DNA from: CAUZFZ01 sp963579025
GTDB taxonomy: Bacteria; Planctomycetota; Planctomycetia; Planctomycetales; Planctomycetaceae
Length of the DNA stretch: 64,000 nucleotides
Reading direction: 5' to 3'
Assembly: GCA_963579025.1 (NCBI GenBank)
Contig: CAUZFZ010000001.1
Span: 1 to 64,000 of the forward strand
The stretch's first letter is position 1; each line of letters starts with the position of its first letter. The notes beneath the pieces were generated by a model, which saw nothing but the letters and a program-made list of their open reading frames with translations, was not told the origin of the DNA and did no database searches. Position numbers and translations under genes: made by a program. This document shows, piece by piece, positions 47,557-55,711 of this stretch.

Positions 47557-47644
47557 ATCGTTGGCCGGCATTGCTTGACCACTCTACGTCGAGTGTCAAA
47601 CTACGCGCCGATTGAACGCCAGGCAGGACTTCGGGAGATGTCGG

Positions 47645-48982
47645 TTGAGCTATCTCTTTAGTACACCAGATGAGCAGCAGCAGATGCTCGCGACAATTGG
47701 TGTTGAAAGTGTTACGGCACTGTTCGATCAGATACCGGCCACGCTGCAGCTCAACCGCCCGCTTGATCTGCCGCCCGCCCTGTGTGAACTGGAGCTCGAG
47801 CAGTTCGTCCAGAAACAGGCTGAGAATAACCTCGGCCGGCACCACGTTTGTTTTCTGGGCGGCGGCGTGTACGACCACTTCATTCCGGCGGCCGTCGACG
47901 CGATTGCAGGACGCAGCGAGTTCTACACCGCCTACACGCCCTACCAGGCGGAAGCCAGCCAGGGGAGTCTGCAGGCGTTTTTCGAGTACCAGACGCTAAT
48001 CTGTCAGCTCACGGGAATGGACGTCTCAAACGCCAGTCTGTACGAGGGCGGCACTGCCGTCAGCGAAGCCGTGTTCATGGCCATGCGCTGCACGCGTCGT
48101 CACAGCCGCATCGTCATTCTCGGCTCAGTACATCCCGACTACCGCCAGGTCGTCGAGACCTATCTGCAACGGCTCCAGTGTGAACTTGTCACGATCGACA
48201 CTCCAGGCGGGACCGCCGACCTCGCCACTGTCGAAGCCGCCGTCAACGATCAGACCGCATGTCTGGTCATCCAGCAGCCCAACTTCTTCGGCTGCCTGGA
48301 ACAGGCCGAACAGTTGGTCGACATCGCCCATCAGGCCGGTGCTCTGGCGATTGTTTCGTTCGACCCGATCAGTCTGGGCGCCCTGAAACGGCCCGGCGAC
48401 ATTGGCGCGGACATCGCCGTCGCCGAAGGCCAGAGTCTGGGCATTCCCATGCAGTACGGCGGACCCTTCCTGGGGATCATGACCTGTCGTCAGAAGTTCG
48501 TCCGTCAGATGCCGGGTCGGCTGATCGGCCAGACTGTCGACCGCGAAGGCCGCGACTGTTTCGTGCTCAACCTGCAGGCCCGCGAGCAACATATCCGTCG
48601 CGAGAAAGCCACCAGCAACATCTGCACGAACCAGGGACTGCTCGCGGTGCGAGCCACGGTGTATCTGTCGCTGCTGGGTCCGCAGGGACTGCAACAGGTC
48701 GCGGACCTGAGCTGCGGTAAGGCCCATTACGCCGCGAATCGACTCTGCGAAGTCGACGGGATCGACCTCGCATTTGATCGGCCCTTCTTCAAAGAGTTCA
48801 CGCTGACGTGCCGTGATGGCGCTCAGGCAGTGGTGAACCGAGCCCGTGAAAGTGGTTTCGACATCGGGCCAGCGTGCGTGCGTGCCGGAGCATCTGCCGA
48901 TGATAAACTGCTGGTTGTTGCCGTCACCGAAAGTCGGCGACGGGAAGAGATTGATGCCCTGGTGGCGATACTTGAATCGTGA
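47645..48982 (+). CDS. gcvPA: Glycine dehydrogenase (decarboxylating) subunit 1
   Basis: A 446-residue N-terminal half of the split P protein. The TTG at 47645, giving MSYLFSTPDEQQQML, matches the usual start of the family and has GGGAG 8 bases upstream; the frame is open a little further. Typical motifs are FLGGGVYDHFIPAAVDAI, YTPYQAEASQG, ASLYEGGTA and REKATSNICTNQGLLA. With subunit 2 it forms the PLP enzyme that decarboxylates glycine and loads H protein. The coenzyme lysine is in subunit 2. Confidence 0.95.
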   Translation: MSYLFSTPDEQQQMLATIGVESVTALFDQIPATLQLNRPLDLPPALCELELEQFVQKQAENNLGRHHVCFLGGGVYDHFIPAAVDAIAGRSEFYTAYTPYQAEASQGSLQAFFEYQTLICQLTGMDVSNASLYEGGTAVSEAVFMAMRCTRRHSRIVILGSVHPDYRQVVETYLQRLQCELVTIDTPGGTADLATVEAAVNDQTACLVIQQPNFFGCLEQAEQLVDIAHQAGALAIVSFDPISLGALKRPGDIGADIAVAEGQSLGIPMQYGGPFLGIMTCRQKFVRQMPGRLIGQTVDREGRDCFVLNLQAREQHIRREKATSNICTNQGLLAVRATVYLSLLGPQGLQQVADLSCGKAHYAANRLCEVDGIDLAFDRPFFKEFTLTCRDGAQAVVNRARESGFDIGPACVRAGASADDKLLVVAVTESRRREEIDALVAILES

Positions 48983-49102
48983 ATCTGGATAGGACGGATC
49001 GAAAGTGGCTCCGATGCGTCAGTGTTTCGGCGCGCCGACGCCTGCGGCTTGCCGTTAAACGAACCCGAACAGAAAGTGGCGACAAGTCGCCCCACTCCAA
49101 AG

Positions 49103-50569
49103 ATGCGAAACCAGCTCGCGACACAACTGCTCTTCGATCTCTCACAGTCCGGCCGCCGAGGCGCCGTGTTTCCCGCATCGGATGTTCCGACGGGCGCGGC
49201 CGCTGACTGCATTCCGTCCGAGTTTCTTGCGTCGACACCGCCCGATCTGCCCGAGGTCAACGAACCGGACGTCATCCGTCACTTCACAAATCTGTCGACA
49301 TTGAACATGTCGGTCGACACGCACTACTACCCGCTGGGGAGCTGTACGATGAAGTACAACCCCAAGCGGCACGAGCGTCTGGCTGCACTGCCCGGCATCG
49401 TCGATCGCCATCCCTGGCAGGACGAAAACGATCTTCAAGGTCTGCTCGGAATGTTCTTTGAGCTGCAGGCCATGCTCGCGGAAATCGCCGGTCTGCCCGC
49501 TGTCTCGCTGCAGCCGGCCGCTGGTGCACAGGGCGAACTCACGGCGTTACTCGTCGCATCGGCGTACTTCCGTGATCGCGGTGAAACGCAACGGACGAAG
49601 GTCCTGTTTCCGAGTAGTGCTCACGGTACGAATCCTGCCAGTGCTGCATTGGCAGGATTCGATTGTGTGCAGCTCAGTGGGGGAAAGAACGGCTTCGTCG
49701 ACCTGGGCGAACTGAAAGAGCGGCTCGACGATCAGACTGCCGTCTTCATGATCACCAACCCGAACACACTGGGCCTGTTCGAAGGTGAGATCGCCGAGAT
49801 CAGCCGTCTGCTGCACGACGTTGGCGGACTCGTCTACATCGACGGAGCGAATCTGAATGCGATCATGGGCGTCACCCGGCCAGGCGATTTCGGCGGTGAC
49901 ATGATGCACTTCAACGTTCACAAGACGTTCACCGGCCCACACGGAGCCGGTGGCCCGGGAGCCGGTCCGATCGCCGTGCGGGACTTCCTCGCCGATTACC
50001 TGCCCGGACCGATTGTGTCGCGTGATGCCGGCGCGGAACTGTTCCGGCTGACGAACCCGGCAAAGTCGATTGGTCGTGTTCGCAGCTTCTTCGGCAACGT
50101 CGGCATCCTGCTACGCGGGTACTTCTATTTAAGGACGCTCGGAGCGGAAGGTGTCAAAGCCGTTTCCGAACACGCCGTCCTGAACGCGAATTACCTGATG
50201 AGTCGTCTGCAGGATGTGTTGCCCGTGCCATTCGGCGAACACTGTATGCACGAGTTTGTCGCGTCGGCACAGCAGCTACATCGGGAACGTGGCATCTCGG
50301 CGATGGACATTGCGAAGCGACTGCTCGATTACGGCTTTCACGCACCGACGGTGTATTTCCCGCTGGTTGTGCCCGAAGCGATCATGGTCGAGCCGACGGA
50401 AACCGAGTCGCGTGAAACGCTCGACGCGTTCGTCGACACGATTCGCACCATCATCAACGAAGACCCGGAACTGCTGCACAACGCCCCGCACACAACGCCG
50501 GTCAGCCGACCCAACGACGTCCAGGCCGCCCGCAATCCGATCCTGAAATGGACACCGGACAAGGCATGA
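49103..50569 (+). CDS. gcvPB: Glycine dehydrogenase (decarboxylating) subunit 2
   Basis: A 488-residue C-terminal half of the split P protein with the PLP lysine in NVHKTFTGPHGAGGPGAG. Other family marks are MSVDTHYYPLGSCTMKYNP, SSAHGTNPASAALAG and NPNTLGLFE. The ATG at 49103 (MRNQLATQLLFDLSQ) matches the family start, although the frame is open back to 49022. The 120-base gap to gcvPA contains no gene. The two halves are separate here, as in many bacteria outside Proteobacteria. Confidence 0.95.
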   Translation: MRNQLATQLLFDLSQSGRRGAVFPASDVPTGAAADCIPSEFLASTPPDLPEVNEPDVIRHFTNLSTLNMSVDTHYYPLGSCTMKYNPKRHERLAALPGIVDRHPWQDENDLQGLLGMFFELQAMLAEIAGLPAVSLQPAAGAQGELTALLVASAYFRDRGETQRTKVLFPSSAHGTNPASAALAGFDCVQLSGGKNGFVDLGELKERLDDQTAVFMITNPNTLGLFEGEIAEISRLLHDVGGLVYIDGANLNAIMGVTRPGDFGGDMMHFNVHKTFTGPHGAGGPGAGPIAVRDFLADYLPGPIVSRDAGAELFRLTNPAKSIGRVRSFFGNVGILLRGYFYLRTLGAEGVKAVSEHAVLNANYLMSRLQDVLPVPFGEHCMHEFVASAQQLHRERGISAMDIAKRLLDYGFHAPTVYFPLVVPEAIMVEPTETESRETLDAFVDTIRTIINEDPELLHNAPHTTPVSRPNDVQAARNPILKWTPDKA

Positions 50570-50680
50570 CCCGGATTCATCAGGCGAGCGTCAGAGTCAG
50601 CTCTCCGGTCGGTCAAAGCTGAATTGCAGTGGTCGGACTCAGTAACACCAATTCAGGCTGGCTCATCTGGTAGCCGAACT

Positions 50681-50955
50681 CAGTAGTTCCAGGTTTGGGA
50701 GCCGCCTACGCCGAAGGCGTTACACCCAAAAGCCTGGGGTCGCGGCGCAGCCGCGCACCCCAGGACAGCGTGCGATGTGCCTGCGTACCCCGCAGGGGTT
50801 CTACACCGGGGGGGGAAACCTCAAAACCGGGTAGAACCCCTTCGGGGTACGCTGCGGTTGTTCGTGTTTTCCTGGGGTGCGCCGCTGCGCGGCGACCCCA
50901 GGCTATTGGGTAGAACGCCTCCGGCGTACAGTGACTCCAGGACTTGGAACTACTG
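50681..50955. mobile_element. Miniature inverted-repeat element C with 5-bp target duplication
   Basis: A 275-bp non-coding element with terminal inverted repeats CAGTAGTTCC...GGAACTACTG. The outer 80 or so bases on each side are imperfect inverted copies of each other. Each arm holds a CCTGGGG...CCCCAGG hairpin (about 50733-50764 and 50870-50902). Smaller hairpins lie between them (TACCCCGCAGGGGT and ACCCCTTCGGGGT). The pentamer GAACT flanks both ends (50676-50680 and 50956-50960), consistent with a target duplication. It fills most of the convergent gap between gcvPB and the next minus-strand gene. Confidence 0.8.
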
Positions 50956-51033
50956 GAACTCACCAGAGTTTGGCCGCAACTCACGAAGTGGCCAATGCCT
51001 GGCGACTTCGGCTACCTCAGATCGACAGCACAA

Positions 51034-53565
51034 TCACGTCAGGTTGGCGAACTTCCGGTACAGCCATTCGATCAGCATCAGTCCGATGATCGCACCGAAG
51101 CTCATCCAGGTGCTCCACAGCGGAAAGACCTCGACGGACGATTCCGTCAGTCGCGGCGGCGAGAAGTCTGCCAGAGTCGCACGGACAGTGTCGAGTTCAC
51201 AGCTCTGTCCGCCCGTTTCCGCGGCGATGTTTTCCTGCAGCGAACGATTGCGTGTCGCACTGCGGCGTTCGACGGACAGGTCGGCAACCTGGAAGTAAAC
51301 GTCGACCGGTTCGAGCGTCACCGGATCATTGACACGCGCGACATAGTCGCCGGCATCACTGACCGGAATACGCGACTCGAAGACACCCGGCCGGTATTCA
51401 GTCAGCGTCAGCGAGCGGACGTCACCAGGCGCGTCGGTCGACCGGCCGGGCAGCCACAGCTCGCCGGACAAATGGTGTTCGTCCAAAGTGTCTCCGGTAA
51501 GCGGCTCGAAGTTCTCGTCGTAGGCTTCCACAGTGACGAGGACGGTTTCATCTGGTTGATACTGCTGCCGGTCCGTGCGTACGACGAATCGCTTCTGACT
51601 GCCGAGCGCGTGACTCAGTCCCAGCCGATGAATGAGCTGCCCCCAGAACTGACGGTAGTACAGCTCGCCGTACCGCCGACGCAGACGCCAGATTTCGTTA
51701 AACGCGATGTAGACCACTTCGCCACGGCCATAGCGTCGAATGGCGATCAACGGCTGCGGAGTGCGGCCATCGACACACAGTTCCGTCGGGTGTTCGGCCA
51801 GGACGGTTGTCGCACTGGTCTCGATGCGGCGCACTGGCTGATACCACGGAATACGACCAAGATTGCCCCACGCCCGCTCGTTCTCCGTATCGGACGCACC
51901 CAGCCGCATGAAGTCGAATTGCGAAGACAGCGGCGAAAGTTGCAACTGAATTTCGCGGTCGTCCCGCATCTGCCCGTCCGGATCGACGACCACGGGCAGC
52001 ATGTCGGCGATGGGTGTGTTGTGAAGTTGGCCCGGCCCAAACCGCGGCCCCGCCATGACAACCAGACCACCACCAAATTTGCCCACGAACTCTTTGACCA
52101 TCTCACCGAAGCGACTGCTGAGGGTCGATGTTGGCATGTCGCCAAGGAAGATCACGTCGTACTCAAAGAATTCGTTTCGTGGCAGCGTGAGTGTCGGCAG
52201 GAACAGGTCGTTGGTTTCCCGCACGATGGGGTCGCTGGAACGCAGGTACGTACGAAATCCTCGCAGCCCGACCAGTTTGTCGCGATGAAAGACTTCCTTG
52301 ACGAACCGCCACTCCCAGGTGGGTTCGTATTCGACATACAGCAGCCGCAGGAAATCATCGATGACAGTGACTTCGCGTTCGGCCCTGTTGTTCTGATCGA
52401 CAACTTCACCTTCCTGAGCGTCCACTTCAGCCGAAAAGATGAACCGGCCGGCTTCTTCGGGAGTAAACGGAAACTCCAGGAACATTGATGGTCCCGCCAG
52501 AGTGACCGTTCGTTCGCCGACGTCGATGGCCCGCATGGTTGCTTCGTCGGAACCGGCCTCGATCGGTTGGGCGACGACACGCACAGTGACAGTCGCACCA
52601 TCCAGTTCCTGCTGACGAAGCATCACGGTGACGGTCGACATTTCCGCCTTCTTCATTTTCAGCGATGTCTGAATATCGACGCCCAGGTCGACAGCGTGCG
52701 TCGCGCCGACGCCCACGGTGTAGACCGGCACTCCCAATCGCCGGGCCGATTCCAGCGGAGGAACTCCGGAGTTGTGATCAAAGTCACTGACCATCACGAC
52801 TCCGGTCAGGTTTGTCGAAGCGTGGCGACGGCGAAGATCGTCGAGTGCGGCACTCAACGACGTGATCGGTCCATCGGGCGAATACTGAGCGACCAGGTGA
52901 TCGGCTTCGACGGAATTCTCGGCGGTGGCGTCGGCTGAAAGTTCAAAGCCAGTTACCTCATCCGATCGCCGAAACTGAAACATCTGCAGCCGGAAACGGT
53001 CATCGAACTCGTTGAGCAACTCTCCGCCATCGCCCTTGAGCCAGCCTTTGACCAGTGCCGCGCGCGACGCTGACTCGGGACCGTTGGCAGGTGGAGACGT
53101 CACATCGCTCGAAGCGGTGGACAGGTCCGCCGCCGGTTCCTCGTCCTCGGGCGGCGTGGTTGAATCGACGGTCACATCGGACCAGTCCAGTACATCCTTC
53201 AGGCGGTCGCGATCATCGCCGGTAAGCTGGTCTTCGATGTTCATACTGTCGGTCCCATCGAACAGGACCCACAGCACTGGCCGGGGATGTGACGTGAGTG
53301 CAACTTCCAGAATCGGGTCGGCCAGAATCAGCAGCAGCAGGCACAACAGGATTCCCCGGAGAAAGCCGAGCACAACCCGTTTCCCGCGCGAGGCTCGCGG
53401 CTGATACTTCAGGTAAAAGAACGCGGCCAGAAACGCCAGACCGAGACAACCGAACATGACCCACGCGGGGCCGTCGTGAGCCCAGTCGGCCCCGAACGAA
53501 AGTTGGATCCGATCGATGGAATCGACGTCCTCGTGTCCGAGCAGTCTGGCGACAAGTGTTTCCAT
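51034..53565 (-). CDS. Membrane VWA/glutamine-amidotransferase-like protein (second paralogue)
   Basis: An 843-residue paralogue of the protein at 15766. Two N-terminal membrane helices (about 35-52 and 66-84) precede a VWA-like domain with the motif FDGTDSM (about 102-108), and a GATase-like domain with FGGGLVVMAGPRFGPGQ follows. A C-terminal membrane helix (GAIIGLMLIEWLY) ends the protein. An acidic Ser/Pro-rich insert lies inside the VWA part. The classical MIDAS serine is replaced by Thr (D-G-T-D-S). It stands apart from the MoxR cluster and has no MoxR neighbour; it may serve either of the two MoxR systems here (inference). There is no repeat insertion at the site corresponding to the one in its paralogue. 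Confidence 0.85.
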   Translation of the reverse strand: METLVARLLGHEDVDSIDRIQLSFGADWAHDGPAWVMFGCLGLAFLAAFFYLKYQPRASRGKRVVLGFLRGILLCLLLLILADPILEVALTSHPRPVLWVLFDGTDSMNIEDQLTGDDRDRLKDVLDWSDVTVDSTTPPEDEEPAADLSTASSDVTSPPANGPESASRAALVKGWLKGDGGELLNEFDDRFRLQMFQFRRSDEVTGFELSADATAENSVEADHLVAQYSPDGPITSLSAALDDLRRRHASTNLTGVVMVSDFDHNSGVPPLESARRLGVPVYTVGVGATHAVDLGVDIQTSLKMKKAEMSTVTVMLRQQELDGATVTVRVVAQPIEAGSDEATMRAIDVGERTVTLAGPSMFLEFPFTPEEAGRFIFSAEVDAQEGEVVDQNNRAEREVTVIDDFLRLLYVEYEPTWEWRFVKEVFHRDKLVGLRGFRTYLRSSDPIVRETNDLFLPTLTLPRNEFFEYDVIFLGDMPTSTLSSRFGEMVKEFVGKFGGGLVVMAGPRFGPGQLHNTPIADMLPVVVDPDGQMRDDREIQLQLSPLSSQFDFMRLGASDTENERAWGNLGRIPWYQPVRRIETSATTVLAEHPTELCVDGRTPQPLIAIRRYGRGEVVYIAFNEIWRLRRRYGELYYRQFWGQLIHRLGLSHALGSQKRFVVRTDRQQYQPDETVLVTVEAYDENFEPLTGDTLDEHHLSGELWLPGRSTDAPGDVRSLTLTEYRPGVFESRIPVSDAGDYVARVNDPVTLEPVDVYFQVADLSVERRSATRNRSLQENIAAETGGQSCELDTVRATLADFSPPRLTESSVEVFPLWSTWMSFGAIIGLMLIEWLYRKFANLT

Positions 53566-53658
53566 GAGACTCCTGGCCTGCGGTCAGCATAAGTTGCGCG
53601 AGCTGTGACGCTCTCTCTGTGTATCACTCTGTCCGGACTCCATTCCGAGAGGAGAAAA

Positions 53659-54195
53659 CTACTTCGGCGTCTCAATGACACGCGTCGACGTAATCTTGAC
53701 CTCGTCCAGCGGGCGATCATTACGGTCCGTGTCAACGGCGCCGATGCTCAGAGCATTCTTCAGGCTGGCCTCGTCAGCGGTCTTGCCGAAGACCGTGTAC
53801 TGGCGATCAAGGTGCGGCACGCGTCCCATGCAGATGAAGAACTGCGAACCGGCGGAATTCGGGTCGCTCGTGCGAGCCATCGAGAGCACACCCGCTTCGT
53901 GAAGCCGTTCGTTAAACTCGGCATCAATCTTGTATCCCGGTCCGCCCGTGCCGTTACCCAAAGGGCAGCCGACCTGAACCACAAAATCTTTGATCACACG
54001 ATGGAAGACGATGCCGTTGTAGTACCCGATCTTCGTCAGTCCAATGACGTTCCGGCAGTGGCCGGGAGCGATATCCGGGTACATCTCCAGCAGGATCGTC
54101 CCTTTGGTGGTTTCAAACTCGACCTGATATTCGTTCTTCTCGAAATCAACGTCGGCGAGAGCCGCATCCACTTCAGCTCGTCGATTAGCTGCCAT
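53659..54195 (-). CDS. Cyclophilin-type peptidyl-prolyl isomerase
   Basis: A 178-residue cytoplasmic cyclophilin. An N-terminal extension of about 27 residues is followed by TTKGTILLEMYPDIAP, GIVFHRVIKDFVVQVGCP (catalytic Arg in FHR), GGPGYKIDAEF, ARTSDPNSAGSQFFICMG and YTVFGKT. The usual Gly-Asp after the Gln reads Gly-Cys, a conservative surface change. AAAGGTT precedes the ATG at 54195; the frame is open far upstream, but that overlaps the cupin gene on the other strand. It is divergent from the cupin with 45 bases between starts. Confidence 0.92.
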   Translation of the reverse strand: MAANRRAEVDAALADVDFEKNEYQVEFETTKGTILLEMYPDIAPGHCRNVIGLTKIGYYNGIVFHRVIKDFVVQVGCPLGNGTGGPGYKIDAEFNERLHEAGVLSMARTSDPNSAGSQFFICMGRVPHLDRQYTVFGKTADEASLKNALSIGAVDTDRNDRPLDEVKITSTRVIETPK

Positions 54196-54240
54196 TGCAA
54201 ACCTTTCATGAGTCAAATCTGAAACTCGGAGTTCTGAACG

Positions 54241-54600
54241 ATGAGTACCATAGAGCCCCGCTGGCGCGTCGTCGACTTTGAGGAACTCCCTGGAACGCCG
54301 TGTCCGTGCGGGACAGCGAAGCGGGCGTTCGCCGACGTCGAGGATTACCCCGCCACGATTCACGTGACCGAGATCAAAGCGGATGCCGAACGCCACTACC
54401 ACAAGCGTCTGACGGAGACCTATTTCATTCTCGCATGTGGTCCGGACGCTCAGATGCAGCTCGACGATGAATTTGTTCCGCTGCGTCCGGGGATGTGCAT
54501 CATGATCCCGCCCGGAGTCAGACACCGGGCGGTCGGCGAGATGAGGATCATCAACATCGTCATCCCGAAGTTTGATCCGACCGACGAGTTTCTGGACTGA
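54241..54600 (+). CDS. Single-domain cupin
   Basis: A 119-residue cupin. Metal ligands are visible in HYHKRLTETYF (His 52, His 54, Glu 59) and in GVRHRAVG (His 95), so a mononuclear metal site is expected. An N-terminal CPCGTAKRAF segment adds two cysteines close together. Family members range from isomerases to dioxygenases and sugar-binding proteins, so the reaction cannot be named. A family A repeat starts 4 bases after its stop. Confidence 0.88.
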   Translation: MSTIEPRWRVVDFEELPGTPCPCGTAKRAFADVEDYPATIHVTEIKADAERHYHKRLTETYFILACGPDAQMQLDDEFVPLRPGMCIMIPPGVRHRAVGEMRIINIVIPKFDPTDEFLD

Positions 54601-54604
54601 CACT

Positions 54605-54718
54605 CTCGTTCCAACGCTCCGCGTTGGAACGAACCATAGGACGCTCTGCGTCCCGTCACGACTATGCGGGGGACGCAGAGCGTCCGGTCGTGCGTCGCAA
54701 CGCAGAGCGTTGGACGAG
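54605..54718. repeat. Palindromic repeat family A, copy 4
   Basis: The a-b-b'-a' unit opens with CTCGTTCCAACGCTCCGCG, has GGACGCTCTGCGTCC and GGACGCAGAGCGTCC inside, and ends GCAGAGCGTTGGACGAG. The last hairpin has decayed relative to other copies. It begins 4 bases after the cupin stop and ends 41 bases before the end of the convergent cytochrome gene. Confidence 0.82.
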
Positions 54719-54759
54719 TTCTGTGGTGGTTGCAGGCGACGCTCAAGCGTGTCCGAGCG

Positions 54760-55503
54760 TCAGTCGCGGAACTTTTCGTGGCACGCATCGCAGTGTTCGA
54801 CGGACGCCTTAAAGATGCCTTGCGCCTTCTCGGCCTCATCGGCTTTCATGGCGGCGGCGAGCTGGCTCATCGCTTCACGGTACTTCTTAGACCAATCGGC
54901 CCATTTCGGCAGATCGTCTTTGTTCTTGACTTCATGCGTGTCGGCTTCCATCGCCAGCGACAGCACGGCGATGACGGTTGCGTCACCACTGGAGCGGGGC
55001 AGCCGCCGCGGTCGGCTGAGCGTTCGTCTGAGGCTACCCTGCCGGACTTCAATCTCCTCCATCATGCGATGCATGTTGATGAGCTTGTTCCAGGCAAACT
55101 CGGTCTCGGCTTTGCCGCCATTGCCTTCCAGTGCCTCGTTAACCTTTTCCAGCGCACTCTTCGCGTCGTCCAGTGTCTTTGTTCCCCGCAGACCAAGAGC
55201 GGCATCGCGCAATGCCGCCGCCGCGATGCCCGTATCCTTGCCTTTTTTGTGCTCGGCGATCGCCTGAGCGAGACATGCAATCAGGCCGCCGCCCCGGGCA
55301 ATCGTTTTCTGTTCGATCGCCCGATCGAAGCTCTCCTCACTGGCGACAGCATTCGCCAGTTTTTTCGCAGTGTCCTTCGCTTCCGCAGCCAGATCATCAA
55401 CGGACAACACTTTGCTGACATCGGCCGGAGCGGCACCGTCGGTACGCAGCAAATAACCGACGAACAGGGCCAGAACAGCCAGACACAAAACGCAACGCTT
55501 CAT
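54760..55503 (-). CDS. Secreted cytochrome c'/c556-like protein
   Basis: A 247-residue protein with an N-terminal signal peptide (MKRCVLCLAVLALFVGYLL). Two helical-bundle halves follow. The C-terminus carries the haem-binding motif CDACHEKFRD, the CxxCH-x-x-F/Y-R pattern of cytochrome c' and c556. Only one haem motif is present, although the length suggests two bundle units; the first bundle lacks CxxCH. Expected location is periplasmic, with a role in electron transfer or gas binding. It is divergent from the metallohydrolase gene at 55712. Confidence 0.82.
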   Translation of the reverse strand: MKRCVLCLAVLALFVGYLLRTDGAAPADVSKVLSVDDLAAEAKDTAKKLANAVASEESFDRAIEQKTIARGGGLIACLAQAIAEHKKGKDTGIAAAALRDAALGLRGTKTLDDAKSALEKVNEALEGNGGKAETEFAWNKLINMHRMMEEIEVRQGSLRRTLSRPRRLPRSSGDATVIAVLSLAMEADTHEVKNKDDLPKWADWSKKYREAMSQLAAAMKADEAEKAQGIFKASVEHCDACHEKFRD

Positions 55504-55711
55504 CGTGATATCTCCGAGTCAGTGTTTATTGAAGATGTTTGTTTGTCGCTTGAGTACACGTCCTGCGAACGACGGGCTGATTCTGTCGATCGCCCGCCTT
55601 TCAATCCAGCCCGTGGACTCGGCGCCGGCTCGATTCTGCTGCATTATCCCCACGCAATGCAGGTAAGCACTGCCTTGAATCTGCCCGCACACGCGACCGG
55701 AGAGCCCGACC

